In this document: one piece after another, positions 48,485-59,236 of the stretch | Numbering within the stretch: the first letter of the stretch is position 1 | How the letters are laid out: every line of letters starts with the position of its first letter | Assembly: GCF_024171765.1 (NCBI RefSeq) | Contig: NZ_JAMTCI010000002.1 | Coordinates: 310,001 to 374,000, forward strand | Direction: 5' to 3' | Length of the DNA: 64,000 bases | Origin: Williamsia deligens | Lineage (GTDB): Bacteria; Actinomycetota; Actinomycetes; Mycobacteriales; Mycobacteriaceae | The notes under the pieces: generated by a model | What the model saw: the letters and a program-made list of their open reading frames with translations, nothing else | Told to the model about the DNA's origin: nothing | Databases searched by the model: none | Position numbers and translations under genes: made by a program

Positions 48485-48667
48485 GTCCGCACACGCTACC
48501 GGCGGGGGGCCGACCGCGGCCCGTGCGCAGGTCCGACGACTGCGCACGAAACCGGACGGCACCTGTTTGAATGGTCCCCACGCCGCGCCCGACCGCGCGG
48601 GGACGCCGCGGGACGCGGCACGAGGAACGGCGGCCGTGACGCGCGGCAGGGACGAGGGACGAGACCG

Positions 48668-50161
48668 ATGAGCGATCACGTGGAGCAGACGCCACACGAT
48701 CCCGGCGTGACCGACGCGCCCGCGCCGGCCGGCGACGAGGCCCGCGCCGACGCCGGTGGACAGACCGGGGTCGTCGACCCGATCACCCCCGCACCCACGC
48801 CCCCGGCCTCCCCACCGGCAGCGACCGCTCCACCCGCCCCCGGCCCCAGGCCGGGTCCCCGCCCGGGCCCCCGTCCCGGGCCACGCCCGTCACCCGCACC
48901 GCGATCGGGACCCGTGCCCGTCGTCGAGCACGTGCGGCCGGCGTCGGATCCGTCGGCATTCGGCCGCGTCGACGACGACGGCACGGTCTGGCTGATCGAG
49001 GGCGACGACGCGCGGATCATCGGGTCCTGGCAGGCGGGGACCCCCGCGGAGGGCCTCGCGCACTACGGGCGCCGCTTCGACGACCTGGCCACCGAGATCG
49101 AGTTGCTGGAGGAGCGCCTGACCGCCGGCACCGGCGATCCGCGCAAGACGAAGACGTCGGCGGTGGCGCTGCTGGACACGCTGCCCGAGGCCGCGGTCAT
49201 CGGTGACGTCGCGGGGCTGCGTACCCGGCTGACGGCGATCGTCGAGGGTGCCGACACCGTCGCCGTCGAACGCAACCGGGCACGCGACGCCGCGCGCACG
49301 GCGGCGATCGCCCGCAAGGAGGAACTGTGCGCGGAGGCCGAGACGATCGGCGCCGAGAGCACCCAGTGGAAGCACGCCGGGGACCGGCTGCGGGCCATCC
49401 TCGACGAGTGGAAGACGATCAAGGGCGTCGACCGCAAGACCGATGACGTGTTGTGGCGGCGGTACGCGAAGGCCCGTGACGCCTTCAACCGCCGCCGGGG
49501 CGCCCACTTCGCCGAGCTGGATCGCGACCGCGCGGGTGCCCGAGCCCGCAAGGAGGAGATCATCGCCGAGGCGGAGACCCTCGCGAATTCCACCGACTGG
49601 GGGCCGACCGCGGGTCGGTTCCGCGACCTGCTGGCCGAGTGGAAGGCCGCCGGACGCGCGCCGCGCGACTCCGACGACGCCCTCTGGGATCGCTTCAAGG
49701 CCGCCCAGGACGTGTTCTTCGCCGCCCGCAACGCCGCTCAGTCCGAACGGGACGAGGAGTTCGGCGCCAACGCCGACGCGAAGCAGGCCCTGCTCGACGA
49801 GGCCGAGAAGACGATCGACCCCGCGGGCGACCTCGACGCCGCCCGCCGGGCGTTCCGTGACATCCGCGAACGGTGGGATGCGATCGGCAAGGTGCCGCGG
49901 GATCGGATGCAGCCCCTCGAGCGCGGTATACGGGCGATCGAGAAGCGGGTCCGCGACGCCGAGGAGACCCACTGGCAGCGCACCGACCCCGAGGTCGCCG
50001 CACGGGCCGAGCAGTTCCGGTCGCGGGTGGCCCAGCTCGAGGATCAGGCCGAGAAGGCCGCGGCCCGGGGCAAGGACAAGGACGCCGCGGACCTCCGGGC
50101 ACAGGCCCAGCAGTGGCGGGAGTGGGCCGCCGCCGCCGACAACGCCGTCGGCGGTCGCTGA
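48668..50161 (+). CDS. DUF349 repeat protein
   Basis: The 497-residue protein has a disordered N-terminus with a Pro-Gly-Pro-Arg tandem (four or five copies, about residues 57-75). A globular segment (G-T-V-W-L-I-E-G near 100) and then several DUF349 helical repeats follow, each with a W-K-x-A/I or E-W-K-T pattern near 240, 310, 330 and 390. The C-terminus is a charged coiled coil. Its function is unknown. A link to RNA or helicase function has been suggested for the family. It matches Rv2731 by position. Confidence 0.85.
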   Translation: MSDHVEQTPHDPGVTDAPAPAGDEARADAGGQTGVVDPITPAPTPPASPPAATAPPAPGPRPGPRPGPRPGPRPSPAPRSGPVPVVEHVRPASDPSAFGRVDDDGTVWLIEGDDARIIGSWQAGTPAEGLAHYGRRFDDLATEIELLEERLTAGTGDPRKTKTSAVALLDTLPEAAVIGDVAGLRTRLTAIVEGADTVAVERNRARDAARTAAIARKEELCAEAETIGAESTQWKHAGDRLRAILDEWKTIKGVDRKTDDVLWRRYAKARDAFNRRRGAHFAELDRDRAGARARKEEIIAEAETLANSTDWGPTAGRFRDLLAEWKAAGRAPRDSDDALWDRFKAAQDVFFAARNAAQSERDEEFGANADAKQALLDEAEKTIDPAGDLDAARRAFRDIRERWDAIGKVPRDRMQPLERGIRAIEKRVRDAEETHWQRTDPEVAARAEQFRSRVAQLEDQAEKAAARGKDKDAADLRAQAQQWREWAAAADNAVGGR

Positions 50162-50224
50162 CGACTCAGGTGTGACCGGCCCCGGCCCATCGGAACCCGA
50201 ACCCGGGCTCCCGAACCGCGGCTC

Positions 50225-50896
50225 TCAGGCCGGGTCCTGCTCCTGCCCGGCGTCGGACCCGGGACCCTCACCGTGCGACGGCGACGTGTCGCCCGCGTCG
50301 GATCGGCGGGCGGCGGCGCGCTGCAGCGAGCGCGCACGATCCTCGGCCGCCGCGGCGTCGTCGCGTCGCTGCGCCTCCAGCGCGAGGTGGTAGGACGTGC
50401 GCGCCCAGACCACCCGCGCCCAGTGGAACGTGATGACGATGAGCGCCAGCCACCCCAGGACGAGGCCGGGACCGACGCCGTGCGGTGGTGCGATGCCGTT
50501 CACGCCGGGCGTGTTGCGGGACCACCAGGCGAGCATGCCCGCGATGCACCCGACGGCGCTGCCGCACAGGGCCACGAAGGCCAGCACCCAGCGTCGCGTG
50601 ACCAGCGCGAGCATCGAGAAGCCGATCCCGAAGATCACCAACAGGTAGAGGAAGACCCGCGAGACGATCGTGACACGCTCGGCGGAGGAGGTGCTGGAGA
50701 AGGTGAGCACGTCGATCCCGTTCGCGGAGCCGGTGTGCGGCAGCACGATCGCGACCATCGCGACCAGGACCGCCGCGGCGACGACGACCGCCCGCGCGCC
50801 CGGTTCGATCTCCCCGGCGATGCGTTGTTCCGCGCGGCGCAGGTCTCCCTCGAGGTGTTCCAGACCCGTCGGGGTCGGTTCCTGACTGCTCGTCAT
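50225..50896 (-). CDS. conserved transmembrane protein (Rv2732c-like)
   Basis: The 223-residue product has four membrane helices at about residues 35-53, 80-97, 103-124 and 140-160. The N-terminus is acidic and soluble, and the C-terminus is an Arg/Ala/Asp-rich cytoplasmic coil. No motif suggests a function. The ATG at 50896 shares its A with the miaB TGA (T-G-A-T-G), and AAGGA lies eight bases upstream. It is therefore coupled to miaB, as Rv2733c-Rv2732c are. Confidence 0.82.
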   Translation of the reverse strand: MTSSQEPTPTGLEHLEGDLRRAEQRIAGEIEPGARAVVVAAAVLVAMVAIVLPHTGSANGIDVLTFSSTSSAERVTIVSRVFLYLLVIFGIGFSMLALVTRRWVLAFVALCGSAVGCIAGMLAWWSRNTPGVNGIAPPHGVGPGLVLGWLALIVITFHWARVVWARTSYHLALEAQRRDDAAAAEDRARSLQRAAARRSDAGDTSPSHGEGPGSDAGQEQDPA

Positions 50897-52452
50897 CACG
50901 CACATCCTTCCGAACACGACACGGCCACACGGTCCCGGACTGCGGTGTCCCCCGCGTCGGGCGCACCGATGGACGGGATACCCAGGCCCACACCGACCGG
51001 CGGGGTCGTCGGGGTGCGGCCCGCTGCCCAGGCATCACCGGCGCGGGTGCGGCGATGCGACGTCACGGGGACGTCGGCGACGAGGTGGTGGGGTGCGGCC
51101 GCGGTGACGACGGTCTCGACGACATCGCCGGCCCGGACCGTGTCGCGGTCACCGATGAAGTGGACGAGCCTGCCGTCGCGTGCGCGCCCGGTCAGGCGAC
51201 CCGTCGACGCGCCCTTGCGACCCGTCTCCGCCATGGCCAGCACCTCGACCGCGGTACCGACGAGGCGCTCGTTCTCCCGGAGGCAGATCGCGTCCTGCAG
51301 TGCGGTCAGTCGGAGGTAGCGCTCACGGACGACGTCGGGCGGGACCTGGTCGGGCATGTCAGCCGCAGGTGTTCCCGGACGCGGCGAGTACTGGAACGTG
51401 AACGCGGAGCTGAACCGGGCACGCTCGACGAGGTCGAGGGTCGCGGCGAAGTCCTCCTCGGTCTCGCCGGGGAACCCGACGATGATGTCGGTGGTGATCG
51501 CGGCGTGCGGCATGGCGTCGCGGACCTCGTCGAGGATGGACAGGAACCGCTCGCGCCGGTAGCTGCGACGCATGGCGCGCAGGATGCGGTCGGATCCCGA
51601 CTGCAACGGCATGTGCAGCTGTGGACACACCGACGGCGTCTGGGCCATCGCGTCGATGACGTCGGAGCGGAACTCGGCCGGATGGGGTGAGGTGAACCGC
51701 AGACGCTCCAGTCCGTCCACGGATCCGACCGTGCGCAGGAGGTCGGCGAAGGCCGACCGGTCACGGGGAATGTCGGGGTCGGCGAACGACATCCCGTAGG
51801 CGTTGACGTTCTGGCCGAGGAGGGTGATCTCGACGACGCCCTGGTCGACGAGGGCCTGCACCTCGGCGAGCACGTCCTCGGGGCGACGGTCGACCTCTTT
51901 CCCGCGCAGCGACGGGACGATGCAGAACGTGCAGGTGTTGTTGCAGCCCACCGAGATCGACACCCAGCCGGCGTACGACGACTCGCGACGGGCGGGCAAC
52001 GTCGAGGGGAACGCACTGAGCGACTCCTCGATCTCGACCTGTGCGACCTCGTTGTGGCGGGCGCGCTCGAGCAGTGCGGGCAGGGACCCGAGGTTGTGCG
52101 TGCCGAACACGACGTCGACCCAGGGGGCGCGGTCGACGACGGCCGACCGGTCCTTCTGCGCCAGACACCCGCCCACCGCGATCTGCATGCCGGGTCGGTC
52201 GGCCTTGACCGGCGCCAGGTGCGAGAGGTTGCCGTACAGCTTGTTGTCGGCGTTCTCGCGCACCGCGCACGTGTTGAACACGACGAGGTCCGCGTCGTCG
52301 CCGTCGGCGGCGCGTTCGTATCCCGCGTCCTCCAACACGCCGCGGATGCGTTCGGAGTCGTGGACGTTCATCTGACACCCGTAGGTGCGCACCTGATAGC
52401 GGCGCGGCGCGGTGCCGACGTGTGTCGAGGGGTGGGTGACCGGGGCGTTCAT
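50896..52452 (-). CDS. miaB: tRNA-2-methylthio-N6-dimethylallyladenosine synthase
   Basis: MiaB is a radical SAM methylthiotransferase that adds a methylthio group to i6A37 of tRNA. The 518-residue protein has the N-terminal UPF0004 cysteines (Y-G-C26-[14 protein letters not shown]), the radical [11 protein letters not shown] near 175, and a C-terminal TRAM domain (about 385-455). The tail after the TRAM domain is about 60 residues and unassigned. The partner miaA lies in the neighbouring operon. The start MNAPVTHP at 52452 was chosen because the frame upstream is antisense to gluA. Confidence 0.95.
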   Translation of the reverse strand: MNAPVTHPSTHVGTAPRRYQVRTYGCQMNVHDSERIRGVLEDAGYERAADGDDADLVVFNTCAVRENADNKLYGNLSHLAPVKADRPGMQIAVGGCLAQKDRSAVVDRAPWVDVVFGTHNLGSLPALLERARHNEVAQVEIEESLSAFPSTLPARRESSYAGWVSISVGCNNTCTFCIVPSLRGKEVDRRPEDVLAEVQALVDQGVVEITLLGQNVNAYGMSFADPDIPRDRSAFADLLRTVGSVDGLERLRFTSPHPAEFRSDVIDAMAQTPSVCPQLHMPLQSGSDRILRAMRRSYRRERFLSILDEVRDAMPHAAITTDIIVGFPGETEEDFAATLDLVERARFSSAFTFQYSPRPGTPAADMPDQVPPDVVRERYLRLTALQDAICLRENERLVGTAVEVLAMAETGRKGASTGRLTGRARDGRLVHFIGDRDTVRAGDVVETVVTAAAPHHLVADVPVTSHRRTRAGDAWAAGRTPTTPPVGVGLGIPSIGAPDAGDTAVRDRVAVSCSEGCA

Positions 52453-52626
52453 CGGTCTCCAGGGTACGTCGACCACCGCCGGTCCCCGTAGTCGCCGCCG
52501 GCGCCCCGACGCGCTCCTCGGCGCGTGAAGAACCGGCGGACGGGACACCGCAACAGTAAGGTCCTCTTTACCCATCGGCAGACCCCGCCGAGGGCGAGCA
52601 CCGTCGAACAGCGAGGTTGCACTCTC

Positions 52627-53409
52627 ATGACCGTTTCGCAGACCGGCCCGGCGACACCGGCCACCGGGCAGGCGCCACCGATGATCTCCCTGCGGGGTGT
52701 CGAGAAGTACTTCGGCGACCTGCACGTCCTCGACGGGATCGACCTCGAGATCCCGGCCGGCCAGGTCGTCGTGGTGCTCGGACCGTCCGGATCGGGCAAG
52801 TCCACCCTCTGCCGCACGATCAACCGTCTCGAGCCTGTCGACTCCGGTGAGATCCGCGTCGACGGGACGCTGCTGCCGTCGGAGGGCAAGGACCTCGCGC
52901 GCCTGCGGACCGACGTCGGCATGGTGTTCCAGTCGTTCAACCTCTTCGCGCACAAGACGATCCTCGACAACATCACCCTCGCCCCCATCAAGGTGCGCAA
53001 GAAGTCGAAGGCCCAGGCGCGGGAACACGCCGAGCAGCTCCTCGAGCGGGTGGGCATCGCCGCCCAGAAGGACAAGTACCCCGCACAGCTCTCCGGCGGA
53101 CAGCAGCAGCGTGCCGCGATCGCGCGCTCGCTGGCGATGGAGCCGAAGGCGATGCTGTTCGACGAGCCGACCTCCGCCCTCGACCCCGAGATGGTCAACG
53201 AGGTGCTCGACGTCATGGTGTCGTTGGCCCGCGAGGGCATGACGATGGTGGTCGTCACCCACGAGATGGGGTTCGCGCGGCGCGCCGCCGACCGCGTGGT
53301 GTTCATGGCCGACGGCGCGATCGTCGAGGACACCGACCCCGACACCTTCTTCACCGCGCCGAAGTCCGACCGGGCCAAGGACTTCCTCGGCAAGATCCTG
53401 GGCCACTGA
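52627..53409 (+). CDS. gluA: glutamate/polar amino acid ABC transporter ATP-binding protein
   Basis: The 260-residue ABC ATPase has Walker A G-P-S-G-S-G-K-S near 57, Q-loop F-Q-S-F-N-L near 101, signature L-S-G-G-Q-Q-Q near 157 and Walker B M-L-F-D-E-P near 178. It belongs to the GlnQ/GluA group. The ATG at 52627 was taken; an ATG at 52681 gives the usual family start (M-I-S-L-R-G-V-E). It opens a four-gene operon and shares a T-G-A-T-G with gluB. A TAAGGT at 52557-52562 is a possible -10 element. Confidence 0.92.
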   Translation: MTVSQTGPATPATGQAPPMISLRGVEKYFGDLHVLDGIDLEIPAGQVVVVLGPSGSGKSTLCRTINRLEPVDSGEIRVDGTLLPSEGKDLARLRTDVGMVFQSFNLFAHKTILDNITLAPIKVRKKSKAQAREHAEQLLERVGIAAQKDKYPAQLSGGQQQRAAIARSLAMEPKAMLFDEPTSALDPEMVNEVLDVMVSLAREGMTMVVVTHEMGFARRAADRVVFMADGAIVEDTDPDTFFTAPKSDRAKDFLGKILGH

Positions 53410-54437
53410 TGCGCGGGACCCCCCGACGCAGATCGCTGCGTGCCCCGCTCGTCGTGGCGGTCGCGATCGCCGTGTGTGCCGCCACGCTGACCGCCTGCGG
53501 CAACACCAATCCCCGCGACCTCGTCGGTTCCATCCGCGAGGGGTCGGTGATCCTGGGCACCAAGTACGACCAGCCGGGGCTCGGTCTGCGCGAGCCCGAC
53601 AAGGACTTCACCGGCTTCGACACCCTGGTGTCGCGGTACGTCGTCGACTCGATCGCGCGCAGCATGGGCGTGCACTCCCCCAAGATCACCTGGCGGGAGA
53701 CCCCGTCCGCGCAGCGCGAGACGCTCATCGAGAACGGCGAGGTCGACATGATCGCCGCGACGTACTCGATCAACGCCGCCCGGTCCAAGCGCGTCGCGTT
53801 CGCCGGGCCCTACCTGGTCAACTACCAGGGCCTGCTGGTCCGCCGCGACGACACCGGGATCACGACGCTGACCGACCTCGACAAGGGCAAGAAGCTCTGT
53901 TCTGTCACCGGCTCGACACCGGCACAGAACGTCAAGGCCCAGCTGCCCAGAGTCCAGTTGCAGGAGTACGACTCGTACTCCGGATGCGTGGAGGCCTTGC
54001 GGCAGAGCAAGGTCGACGCCCTCACCACCGATGAGGTGATCCTGGCCGGCTTCGCCGACTTCGACATCTACCGGGGCGATTTCCGCGTCGTCGACATGAC
54101 CTATCCCAAGGACGCCTGCACCACCTCCTCGGGCAAGAAGGTCCTGCGCAAGAAGGGCACGCCGTTCTCCACCGAGCGCTACGGGATCGGCATGGCGAAG
54201 AACTACCCGAAGTCGGTGGCGGCGGTGAACACCGCACTGACGGCGATGCTGGCCCCCGACTCCTCGGGCTCGTCGCCGTGGGAACGGGCCCTGCGCGAGT
54301 CGATCGGTGACACCGAGGTCGACAAGCTGATGTCGCGCGCGGATCGCCCGGACTCGCCGTTCACGTTCACCCCGAAGCCCGGTGACCTGTCCTTCCTCGA
54401 CTCGACGTCGACGCCGTGCCCGGCGGGTCTGTCGTGA
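53409..54437 (+). CDS. gluB: glutamate ABC transporter substrate-binding lipoprotein
   Basis: The 342-residue binding protein has a lipobox L-T-A-C near residue 30. A SBP_bac_3 fold follows: G-S-V-I-L-G-T-K-Y near 45, D-M-I-A-A-T-Y-S near 112, and C-S-V-T-G-S-T-P near 163, typical of GluB. Four cysteines in the mature part may form disulphides. The genes on both sides overlap it, by one base with gluA and four with gluC. Glutamate is inferred from family and operon order. Confidence 0.9.
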   Translation: MRGTPRRRSLRAPLVVAVAIAVCAATLTACGNTNPRDLVGSIREGSVILGTKYDQPGLGLREPDKDFTGFDTLVSRYVVDSIARSMGVHSPKITWRETPSAQRETLIENGEVDMIAATYSINAARSKRVAFAGPYLVNYQGLLVRRDDTGITTLTDLDKGKKLCSVTGSTPAQNVKAQLPRVQLQEYDSYSGCVEALRQSKVDALTTDEVILAGFADFDIYRGDFRVVDMTYPKDACTTSSGKKVLRKKGTPFSTERYGIGMAKNYPKSVAAVNTALTAMLAPDSSGSSPWERALRESIGDTEVDKLMSRADRPDSPFTFTPKPGDLSFLDSTSTPCPAGLS

Positions 54438-55117
54438 ACGAACTCTGGTTGGACATGGGTCCCCAGCTGTGGCCCGCGTACTGGACGACGATCAAGCTGA
54501 CGTTCTACGCCGCCATCGGGTCGCTGGTGTGGGGCACGATCCTCGCCGGCCTCCGGGTCTCCCCCGTCCCCGTGATGCGGGTGTTCGGGACCGCGTACGT
54601 GACCATCGTGCGCAACACCCCGCTGACCCTGATCATCATCTTCTGCTCGATCGGGCTCTACCAGAACCTCGGCCTGACGTTGGCGCCGGAGAACGCGAAC
54701 TTCGTCGACAACAACAACTTCTGGCTCGCGGTCCTCGGCTTCGTGCTCTACACGTCGACGTTCGTGTGCGAGACGCTGCGGTCGGGGTTCAACACGGTCC
54801 CCATGGGTCAGGCGGAGGCGGCGCGGTCGCTCGGGTTGGGCTTCGGACGGGTCTTCGGACTGGTCGTCCTCCCCCAGGCGGCGCGATCGGTGATCGGGCC
54901 GATGGGCAGCGTGCTCATCGCGTTGACGAAGAACACCACCATCGCCTCGGCGATCGGTGTGGCCGAGGCGTCGCTGCTCATGAAGGAGCAGATCGAGAAC
55001 CACGCCGACCAGATCATCGCCATCTTCGCGATCATCGCCGTCGGATTCATGATCATCACGCTGGCCGAGGGTTTCGTGTTCGGCCGGCTGGCTCGACGAT
55101 TGGCGGTCCGACGATGA
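54434..55117 (+). CDS. gluC: glutamate ABC transporter permease
   Basis: The 227-residue HisM/GluC-type permease has about five helices and the EAA loop [11 protein letters not shown] near 140. GTG at 54434 overlaps the gluB stop by four bases, and the stop overlaps gluD similarly. It forms the membrane channel with GluD. Confidence 0.9.
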   Translation: MNELWLDMGPQLWPAYWTTIKLTFYAAIGSLVWGTILAGLRVSPVPVMRVFGTAYVTIVRNTPLTLIIIFCSIGLYQNLGLTLAPENANFVDNNNFWLAVLGFVLYTSTFVCETLRSGFNTVPMGQAEAARSLGLGFGRVFGLVVLPQAARSVIGPMGSVLIALTKNTTIASAIGVAEASLLMKEQIENHADQIIAIFAIIAVGFMIITLAEGFVFGRLARRLAVRR

Positions 55118-55980
55118 GCGGCGCGACGGTTCTCTACGACGTCCCCGGGCCGAGGGCACGCCGGCGCAACGCCCTGATCGCGGTGGTGTTCGGATTGATC
55201 CTCGCCGCCGTCGTGGCGTTCGTCCTCGTGACCCTCGCCGGCAACGACCAGCTGACGGCCCAGAAGTGGAAGCCGTTCGTCACAGCGACCACCTGGACGA
55301 CCTATCTCCTGCCCGGGCTCTGGGGCACCCTCAAGGCCGCCGCACTGTCGATCGTGTTCGCGCTCGTGCTCGGCGGTGTCCTCGGTGTGGGGCGACTCTC
55401 CGAACACCGATGGGTCCGCATGGTCGCCGGGGCCGTCGTCGAGACGTTCCGCTCCATCCCGGTGCTGATCCTGATGATCTTCGCGTACTACCTGTACGCG
55501 GAGTACGCGGTGTTCCCGTCCCTGCAGCTGTCGTTCGCGGCCGTGGTGACCGGCCTGACGCTGTACAACGGGTCGGTCATCGCGGAGATCATCCGCTCGG
55601 GGATCCTCTCGCTGCCGTCGGGCCAGTCGGAGGCGTCGCAGGCCCTCGGTCTGCGGCCCGGTCAGACGATGCGGCTGATACTGCTGCCGCAGGCGGTCAC
55701 GGCCATGCTCCCCGCGCTGATCTCGCAGATGGTCATCGCCCTCAAGGACAGCGCCCTGGGCTATGCGATCGGCTACATCGAGGTCGTGCGGTCGGGCATC
55801 CAGTCCGCGTCGTTCTACGGCAACTACCTGCCGGCGCTGGTGATCGTGGCGATCGTCATGATCCTGATCAACTCCGGCCTCTCCTTCACGGCGACCCGGG
55901 TGGAGCAGCGCATCCGCACGGGTCGACGCAAGGAGACCGTCATGACCGCCGACGCCACGGGCAGCGCTCAGGCCGCCTGA
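55114..55980 (+). CDS. gluD: glutamate ABC transporter permease
   Basis: The 288-residue partner permease has an N-terminal helix (about 20-45) followed by five helices and the EAA loop [11 protein letters not shown] near 175. The C-terminus is short and polar. It ends the gluABCD operon and overlaps the convergent map gene by 13 bases. Start ATG 55114. Confidence 0.9.
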   Translation: MSGATVLYDVPGPRARRRNALIAVVFGLILAAVVAFVLVTLAGNDQLTAQKWKPFVTATTWTTYLLPGLWGTLKAAALSIVFALVLGGVLGVGRLSEHRWVRMVAGAVVETFRSIPVLILMIFAYYLYAEYAVFPSLQLSFAAVVTGLTLYNGSVIAEIIRSGILSLPSGQSEASQALGLRPGQTMRLILLPQAVTAMLPALISQMVIALKDSALGYAIGYIEVVRSGIQSASFYGNYLPALVIVAIVMILINSGLSFTATRVEQRIRTGRRKETVMTADATGSAQAA

Positions 55981-56762
55981 CCTCCGTCCCGTGGTCGGGC
56001 GGTCAGCACACGGGGACCGTCGTCGGTGACGGCGATCGTGTGTTCGCTGTGGGCCGTCCTGGAACCGTCCGCGGCGCGGAGGGTCCAGCCGTCCTCGTCC
56101 ACGACGAGGTCGGGTGCGCCGCGTGACCACCACGGCTCCAACGCCAGCGTCATGCCGGGGCGCAGGCGCAGACCCTTCCCGGGGCGACCGCGGTTGGACA
56201 CGTGGGGGTCCTCGTGCATGGTGCGGCCGAGTCCGTGACCGCCGAAGTCGGTGTTGACCCGGTAGCCCCCGGCGTCGGCGACCGCCCCGATCGCCGCTGA
56301 CACGTCGCCGAGCCGGTTGCCGGGTACCGCCGCGGCGATACCCGCGTCGAGAGCGCGTCGCGTCGAATCGACGAGGGCCACGTCGGCGGGATCCGCGGGA
56401 TCCCCGACGACGACGGTGACCGCCGAGTCCGCCACCCACCCGTCCACGGAGATCGCGAGGTCGAGGGAGAGCACGTCACCGTCTCCGAGGACCTGGTGAC
56501 GCGGGCGGCCGTGCAGGACGGCGTCGTTCGGCGACAGGCAGATGACGTTGCGGAAAGGCCCACGCCCGAACGAGGGCGCGTAGTCCCAGTAGCAGGATCG
56601 CCCACCGGCATCGGCGAGGAGGTCCCGGGCGGCCGACTCCAGGGTCATCAGGTCGACGCCCGGCACGGCCTCTGCGGTCAGCGTGTGCAGCATCTGCGCG
56701 ACCACCTTGCCCGTGACCGCCATGGCGTCGATCTCGCCTGCTGTCTTCAGTTCGATCACCAC
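55968..56762 (-). CDS. map: type I methionine aminopeptidase
   Basis: The 264-residue M24 peptidase removes N-terminal methionine. Metal ligands are visible: Asp in L-S-L-D-L-A-I near 100, Asp in A-D-S-A-V-T near 110, His in G-H-G-L-G near 175, Glu in L-A-L-E-P-W near 208 and Glu in H-S-E-H-T near 239. The N-terminal zinc-finger/SH3 extension of the mycobacterial MapB type is missing, so it is the short form. It is divergent from a small HTH gene with two inverted repeats between them. Whether it is the only Map here is unknown. Confidence 0.9.
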   Translation of the reverse strand: MVIELKTAGEIDAMAVTGKVVAQMLHTLTAEAVPGVDLMTLESAARDLLADAGGRSCYWDYAPSFGRGPFRNVICLSPNDAVLHGRPRHQVLGDGDVLSLDLAISVDGWVADSAVTVVVGDPADPADVALVDSTRRALDAGIAAAVPGNRLGDVSAAIGAVADAGGYRVNTDFGGHGLGRTMHEDPHVSNRGRPGKGLRLRPGMTLALEPWWSRGAPDLVVDEDGWTLRAADGSRTAHSEHTIAVTDDGPRVLTARPRDGGQAA

Positions 56763-56786
56763 GTACCCCGTCCGTCGTCACGCATT

Positions 56787-56837
56787 CGGTATTTCTATAC
56801 CGGGACCGACGGTACCAGCCGCGGTACAGGAATACCG
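56787..56837. promoter_or_regulatory. paired inverted repeats between map and HTH regulator
   Basis: A perfect palindrome CGGTAT-TTCT-ATACCG lies at 56787-56802. A near copy, CGGTAC-AGGA-ATACCG, lies at 56822-56837. They are 35 bases apart centre to centre, between the map start and the HTH start. TACGAT at 56840-56845 could be the -10 of a leaderless HTH transcript starting at 56852. I infer these are operators of the HTH protein. Confidence 0.6.
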
Positions 56838-56851
56838 GATACGATCAGCGC

Positions 56852-57118
56852 ATGGTCCGCATCCCGCTCACGCACGAACAGCTCGAGGCAGGCCGGCGTC
56901 TCGGCGCACTGATCCGTGAGGCCCGGGGCGGTCGCGATTCGGCCGAGGTCGCGGCGGCCGCAGGGATCTCGCCGGAGACGCTGCGCAAGATCGAGGTCGG
57001 GCGCATCCCGAGCCCCGGCTTCGGCACCGTCCTGGCGGTCTGCGAGGCGATCGGCCTCGGCGTGGACGAAGCGGTCGAGGCGTGGAGAGGTGCGCGTTCC
57101 GGTCGACTCGCGGGCTGA
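56852..57118 (+). CDS. small XRE-family HTH regulator
   Basis: The 88-residue protein is almost only a Cro/C1 HTH: helices around L-G-A-L-I-R-E-A-R (17-25), A-E-V-A-A-A-A-G-I-S-P-E-T-L-R-K-I-E (31-48), and G-T-V-L-A-V-C-E-A-I-G-L (58-69). No effector domain is visible. It is divergent from map and the two palindromes sit between them, which points to autoregulation and control of map. The ATG at 56852 has no Shine-Dalgarno, consistent with a leaderless message. It is convergent with recX. Confidence 0.82.
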   Translation: MVRIPLTHEQLEAGRRLGALIREARGGRDSAEVAAAAGISPETLRKIEVGRIPSPGFGTVLAVCEAIGLGVDEAVEAWRGARSGRLAG

Positions 57119-57128
57119 CCGCCGGTCG

Positions 57129-57767
57129 TCAGGCGAGGTCGTCGAGCGCTGACCGGACGAGATCGAACGCCAGTCCCGCCGGGTACCCCTTGCGGGCCAA
57201 CATCGCCACCAACCGACGGGTGTGTCTGTCACGGTCCCCGCGGTCGGCGACATCGTCGGCTGTGAGCGACCCGACCTTGCGGGCGAGGAGATCCTCGGCA
57301 CGCGCCCGTTCGTCCTCGTCGTCGACGAGGGCCAGGGCACTCTCCGCCACCGCCGGATCGACCCCTTTGGTCCGCAATTCGTTGCGGAGGGCGATCCGGC
57401 CTCGTCCCTGCGTGCGGTGCCGCGACTCCACCCATTGACGGGCGAACTCGGCGTCGTCGAGAAGTCCGAACTCGGCGAGGCGTTCCAGGGTCCGATCGAC
57501 GTCGGCCGGGGGGAACTCCTTGTCCAGCAGACGCGTCCGTAGCTCGGAGCGTGACCGGGCCCGGACGCCGAGCAGTCGCAGCGCACTGTCCCAGGCCGAC
57601 GGGCCATCGGCATCCTTGCCGCCGGCCCCACCGCGTGATCGTGTCGGTGTCGACGTGGGGTCGTCGAGACGGTCACGCCCCCGTGCCGAGCCGGACGGCT
57701 CGACGCGGGGGCGGGACACGATCTCGTCCGCAGCGGCGCGCAGGCGGTCGACGGTGTGCGGATCCAC
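57129..57767 (-). CDS. recX: regulatory protein RecX
   Basis: RecX inhibits RecA filament growth. The 212-residue product has a polar N-terminal extension (about 1-55) and then the RecX three-helix repeats, starting A-L-R-L-L-G-V-R-A-R-S-R-S-E-L near 62 and containing F-A-R-Q-W-V near 107 and L-A-R-K-G-Y near 190. The gene follows recA by eight bases on the same transcript. Confidence 0.93.
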   Translation of the reverse strand: MDPHTVDRLRAAADEIVSRPRVEPSGSARGRDRLDDPTSTPTRSRGGAGGKDADGPSAWDSALRLLGVRARSRSELRTRLLDKEFPPADVDRTLERLAEFGLLDDAEFARQWVESRHRTQGRGRIALRNELRTKGVDPAVAESALALVDDEDERARAEDLLARKVGSLTADDVADRGDRDRHTRRLVAMLARKGYPAGLAFDLVRSALDDLA

Positions 57768-57775
57768 CGCCGGTG

Positions 57776-58819
57776 TCAGAAGTCGACGGGCGCCGGCGCG
57801 ATCTCGTCGGCGTCGAGCACGGCTCCGATGCCCAGCTTCTCCTTGATCTTCTTCTCGATCTCCTCGCGGATGTCGACGTTCTCGATCAGGAACTTGCGGG
57901 CGTTCTCCTTGCCCTGCCCGAGCTGGTCACCCTCATAGGTGAACCAGGATCCCGACTTCCGGATGAAGCCCTCGGCCACGCCGAGGTCGATCAGGGAGCC
58001 CTCACGGCTGATGCCGTGGCCGTAGAGGATGTCGAACTCGGCCTGCTTGAACGGGGGCGACACCTTGTTCTTGACGACCTTGACGCGGGTACGGCTGCCG
58101 ACCGCGTCGGTGCCGTCCTTGAGCGTCTCGATGCGACGGATGTCCAGACGCACCGAGGCGTAGAACTTCAACGCCTTGCCGCCCGTGGTGGTCTCGGGCG
58201 AACCGAACATGACACCGATCTTCTCGCGCAGCTGGTTGATGAAGATCACGGTGGTCTTGGAGTTGTTCATCGCGCCGGTCATCTTCCGCAGCGCCTGGCT
58301 CATCAACCGGGCCTGCAGGCCGACGTGGCTGTCACCCATCTCGCCCTCGATCTCCGCACGGGGCACCAGGGCCGCCACCGAGTCGATGACGAGGACGTCC
58401 AGCGCGCCGGACCGGATCAGCATGTCGGCGATCTCGAGCGCCTGCTCACCGGTGTCCGGCTGGGACACCAGCAGGGCGTCGGTGTCGACACCGAGCTTGG
58501 CCGCGTAGTCGGGGTCGAGCGCGTGCTCGGCGTCGATGAAGGCGGCGATGCCCCCGTTGGCCTGGGCATTGGCCACCGCGTGGAGGGCGACCGTGGTCTT
58601 GCCCGACGACTCCGGGCCGTAGATCTCGACGACACGGCCTCGGGGCAGCCCACCGATGCCCAGCGCCACGTCCAGGGCGATGGAGCCGGTCGGGATGACC
58701 TCGATCGGGGGGCGGACCTCGTCACCGAGGCGCATCACCGATCCCTTGCCGAAGTTCTTGTCGATCTGGGCCAGCGCCAGATCGAGGGCCTTCTCGCGGT
58801 CCTGCGGTGCGGTTGCCAT
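57776..58819 (-). CDS. recA: recombinase RecA
   Basis: The 347-residue RecA carries Walker A G-P-E-S-S-G-K-T at 68-75, the L2 loop with [10 protein letters not shown] near 205, and I-N-Q-L-R-E-K-I-G near 190. The length is normal with no intein, unlike M. tuberculosis RecA. It drives recombination and LexA cleavage. Two damage-responsive sites lie upstream: a PafBC-type promoter at 58878-58899 and a LexA box at 58991-59006. Confidence 0.98.
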   Translation of the reverse strand: MATAPQDREKALDLALAQIDKNFGKGSVMRLGDEVRPPIEVIPTGSIALDVALGIGGLPRGRVVEIYGPESSGKTTVALHAVANAQANGGIAAFIDAEHALDPDYAAKLGVDTDALLVSQPDTGEQALEIADMLIRSGALDVLVIDSVAALVPRAEIEGEMGDSHVGLQARLMSQALRKMTGAMNNSKTTVIFINQLREKIGVMFGSPETTTGGKALKFYASVRLDIRRIETLKDGTDAVGSRTRVKVVKNKVSPPFKQAEFDILYGHGISREGSLIDLGVAEGFIRKSGSWFTYEGDQLGQGKENARKFLIENVDIREEIEKKIKEKLGIGAVLDADEIAPAPVDF

Positions 58820-58877
58820 GATGCTCCTCGCGTCTCATGCGGCCCGTCTGCGAGCCGGTCGTCCTCTGTTGTGCGTC

Positions 58878-58899
58878 ACGCTAGGGCCGACCACCGACA
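58878..58899 (-). promoter_or_regulatory. PafBC-type (RecA-NDp) promoter of recA
   Basis: Read on the minus strand, TGTCGGTG-N8-TAGCGT fits the mycobacterial LexA-independent damage motif TTGTCRGTG-N8-TAnnnT except for the first T. RNA would begin near 58871, about 50 bases before recA. Confidence 0.7.
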
Positions 58900-58990
58900 G
58901 GAACGATGTCGACGGCGATCAGGCTGTGGACGACGCGCATCTGTGGATGACCGTCGTCGTGGAACGTGCTCGAACAGGACTCACGATATC

Positions 58991-59006
58991 CCGAACACGT
59001 GTTCGA
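58991..59006. promoter_or_regulatory. LexA box of recA
   Basis: CCGAAC-ACGT-GTTCGA differs by one base from the SOS consensus and contains a 14-base perfect palindrome. A TATCGT at 58983-58988 (minus strand) could be the -10 of the promoter it covers. Confidence 0.78.
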
Positions 59007-59030
59007 CGCCCGGACCGACACACCGGCGTG

Positions 59031-59225
59031 TCACCACCGATCGCGGGGTACGTCGAACTCGCGGCAGTAGGCCTGCCAGACGGTCTTGGGATCGACGCCG
59101 GCGTCCAGCGCGTCCGCACCGGACCGGCCGCCGAACTCGACGAAGACGTGGTCCCGGAGCATCGACTCCGCGGCCACGGGTCCGAACTCGGTGGACATCA
59201 ACTCGCTGAACTCGGTGAGGCGCAT
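59031..59225 (-). CDS. DUF3046 small protein
   Basis: The 64-residue protein starts MRLTEFSELMSTEFG and has the DUF3046 pattern S-M-L-R-D-H-V, T-V-W-Q-A-Y-C and D-V-P-R-D-R-W at the very end. Function unknown. It precedes recA in many actinobacteria (Rv2738c). It sits between the glycosyltransferase and recA. Confidence 0.9.
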   Translation of the reverse strand: MRLTEFSELMSTEFGPVAAESMLRDHVFVEFGGRSGADALDAGVDPKTVWQAYCREFDVPRDRW

Positions 59226-59236
59226 CGCCGTCGACT

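Noticed and set aside
48840-48900. Tandem GC-rich repeat
   Set aside because: It encodes the Pro-Gly-Pro-Arg run of the DUF349 protein and is explained by coding; it is not a CRISPR or mobile repeat.
57776-58819. Possible intein in recA
   Set aside because: The coding sequence is continuous at 347 residues with no insertion.
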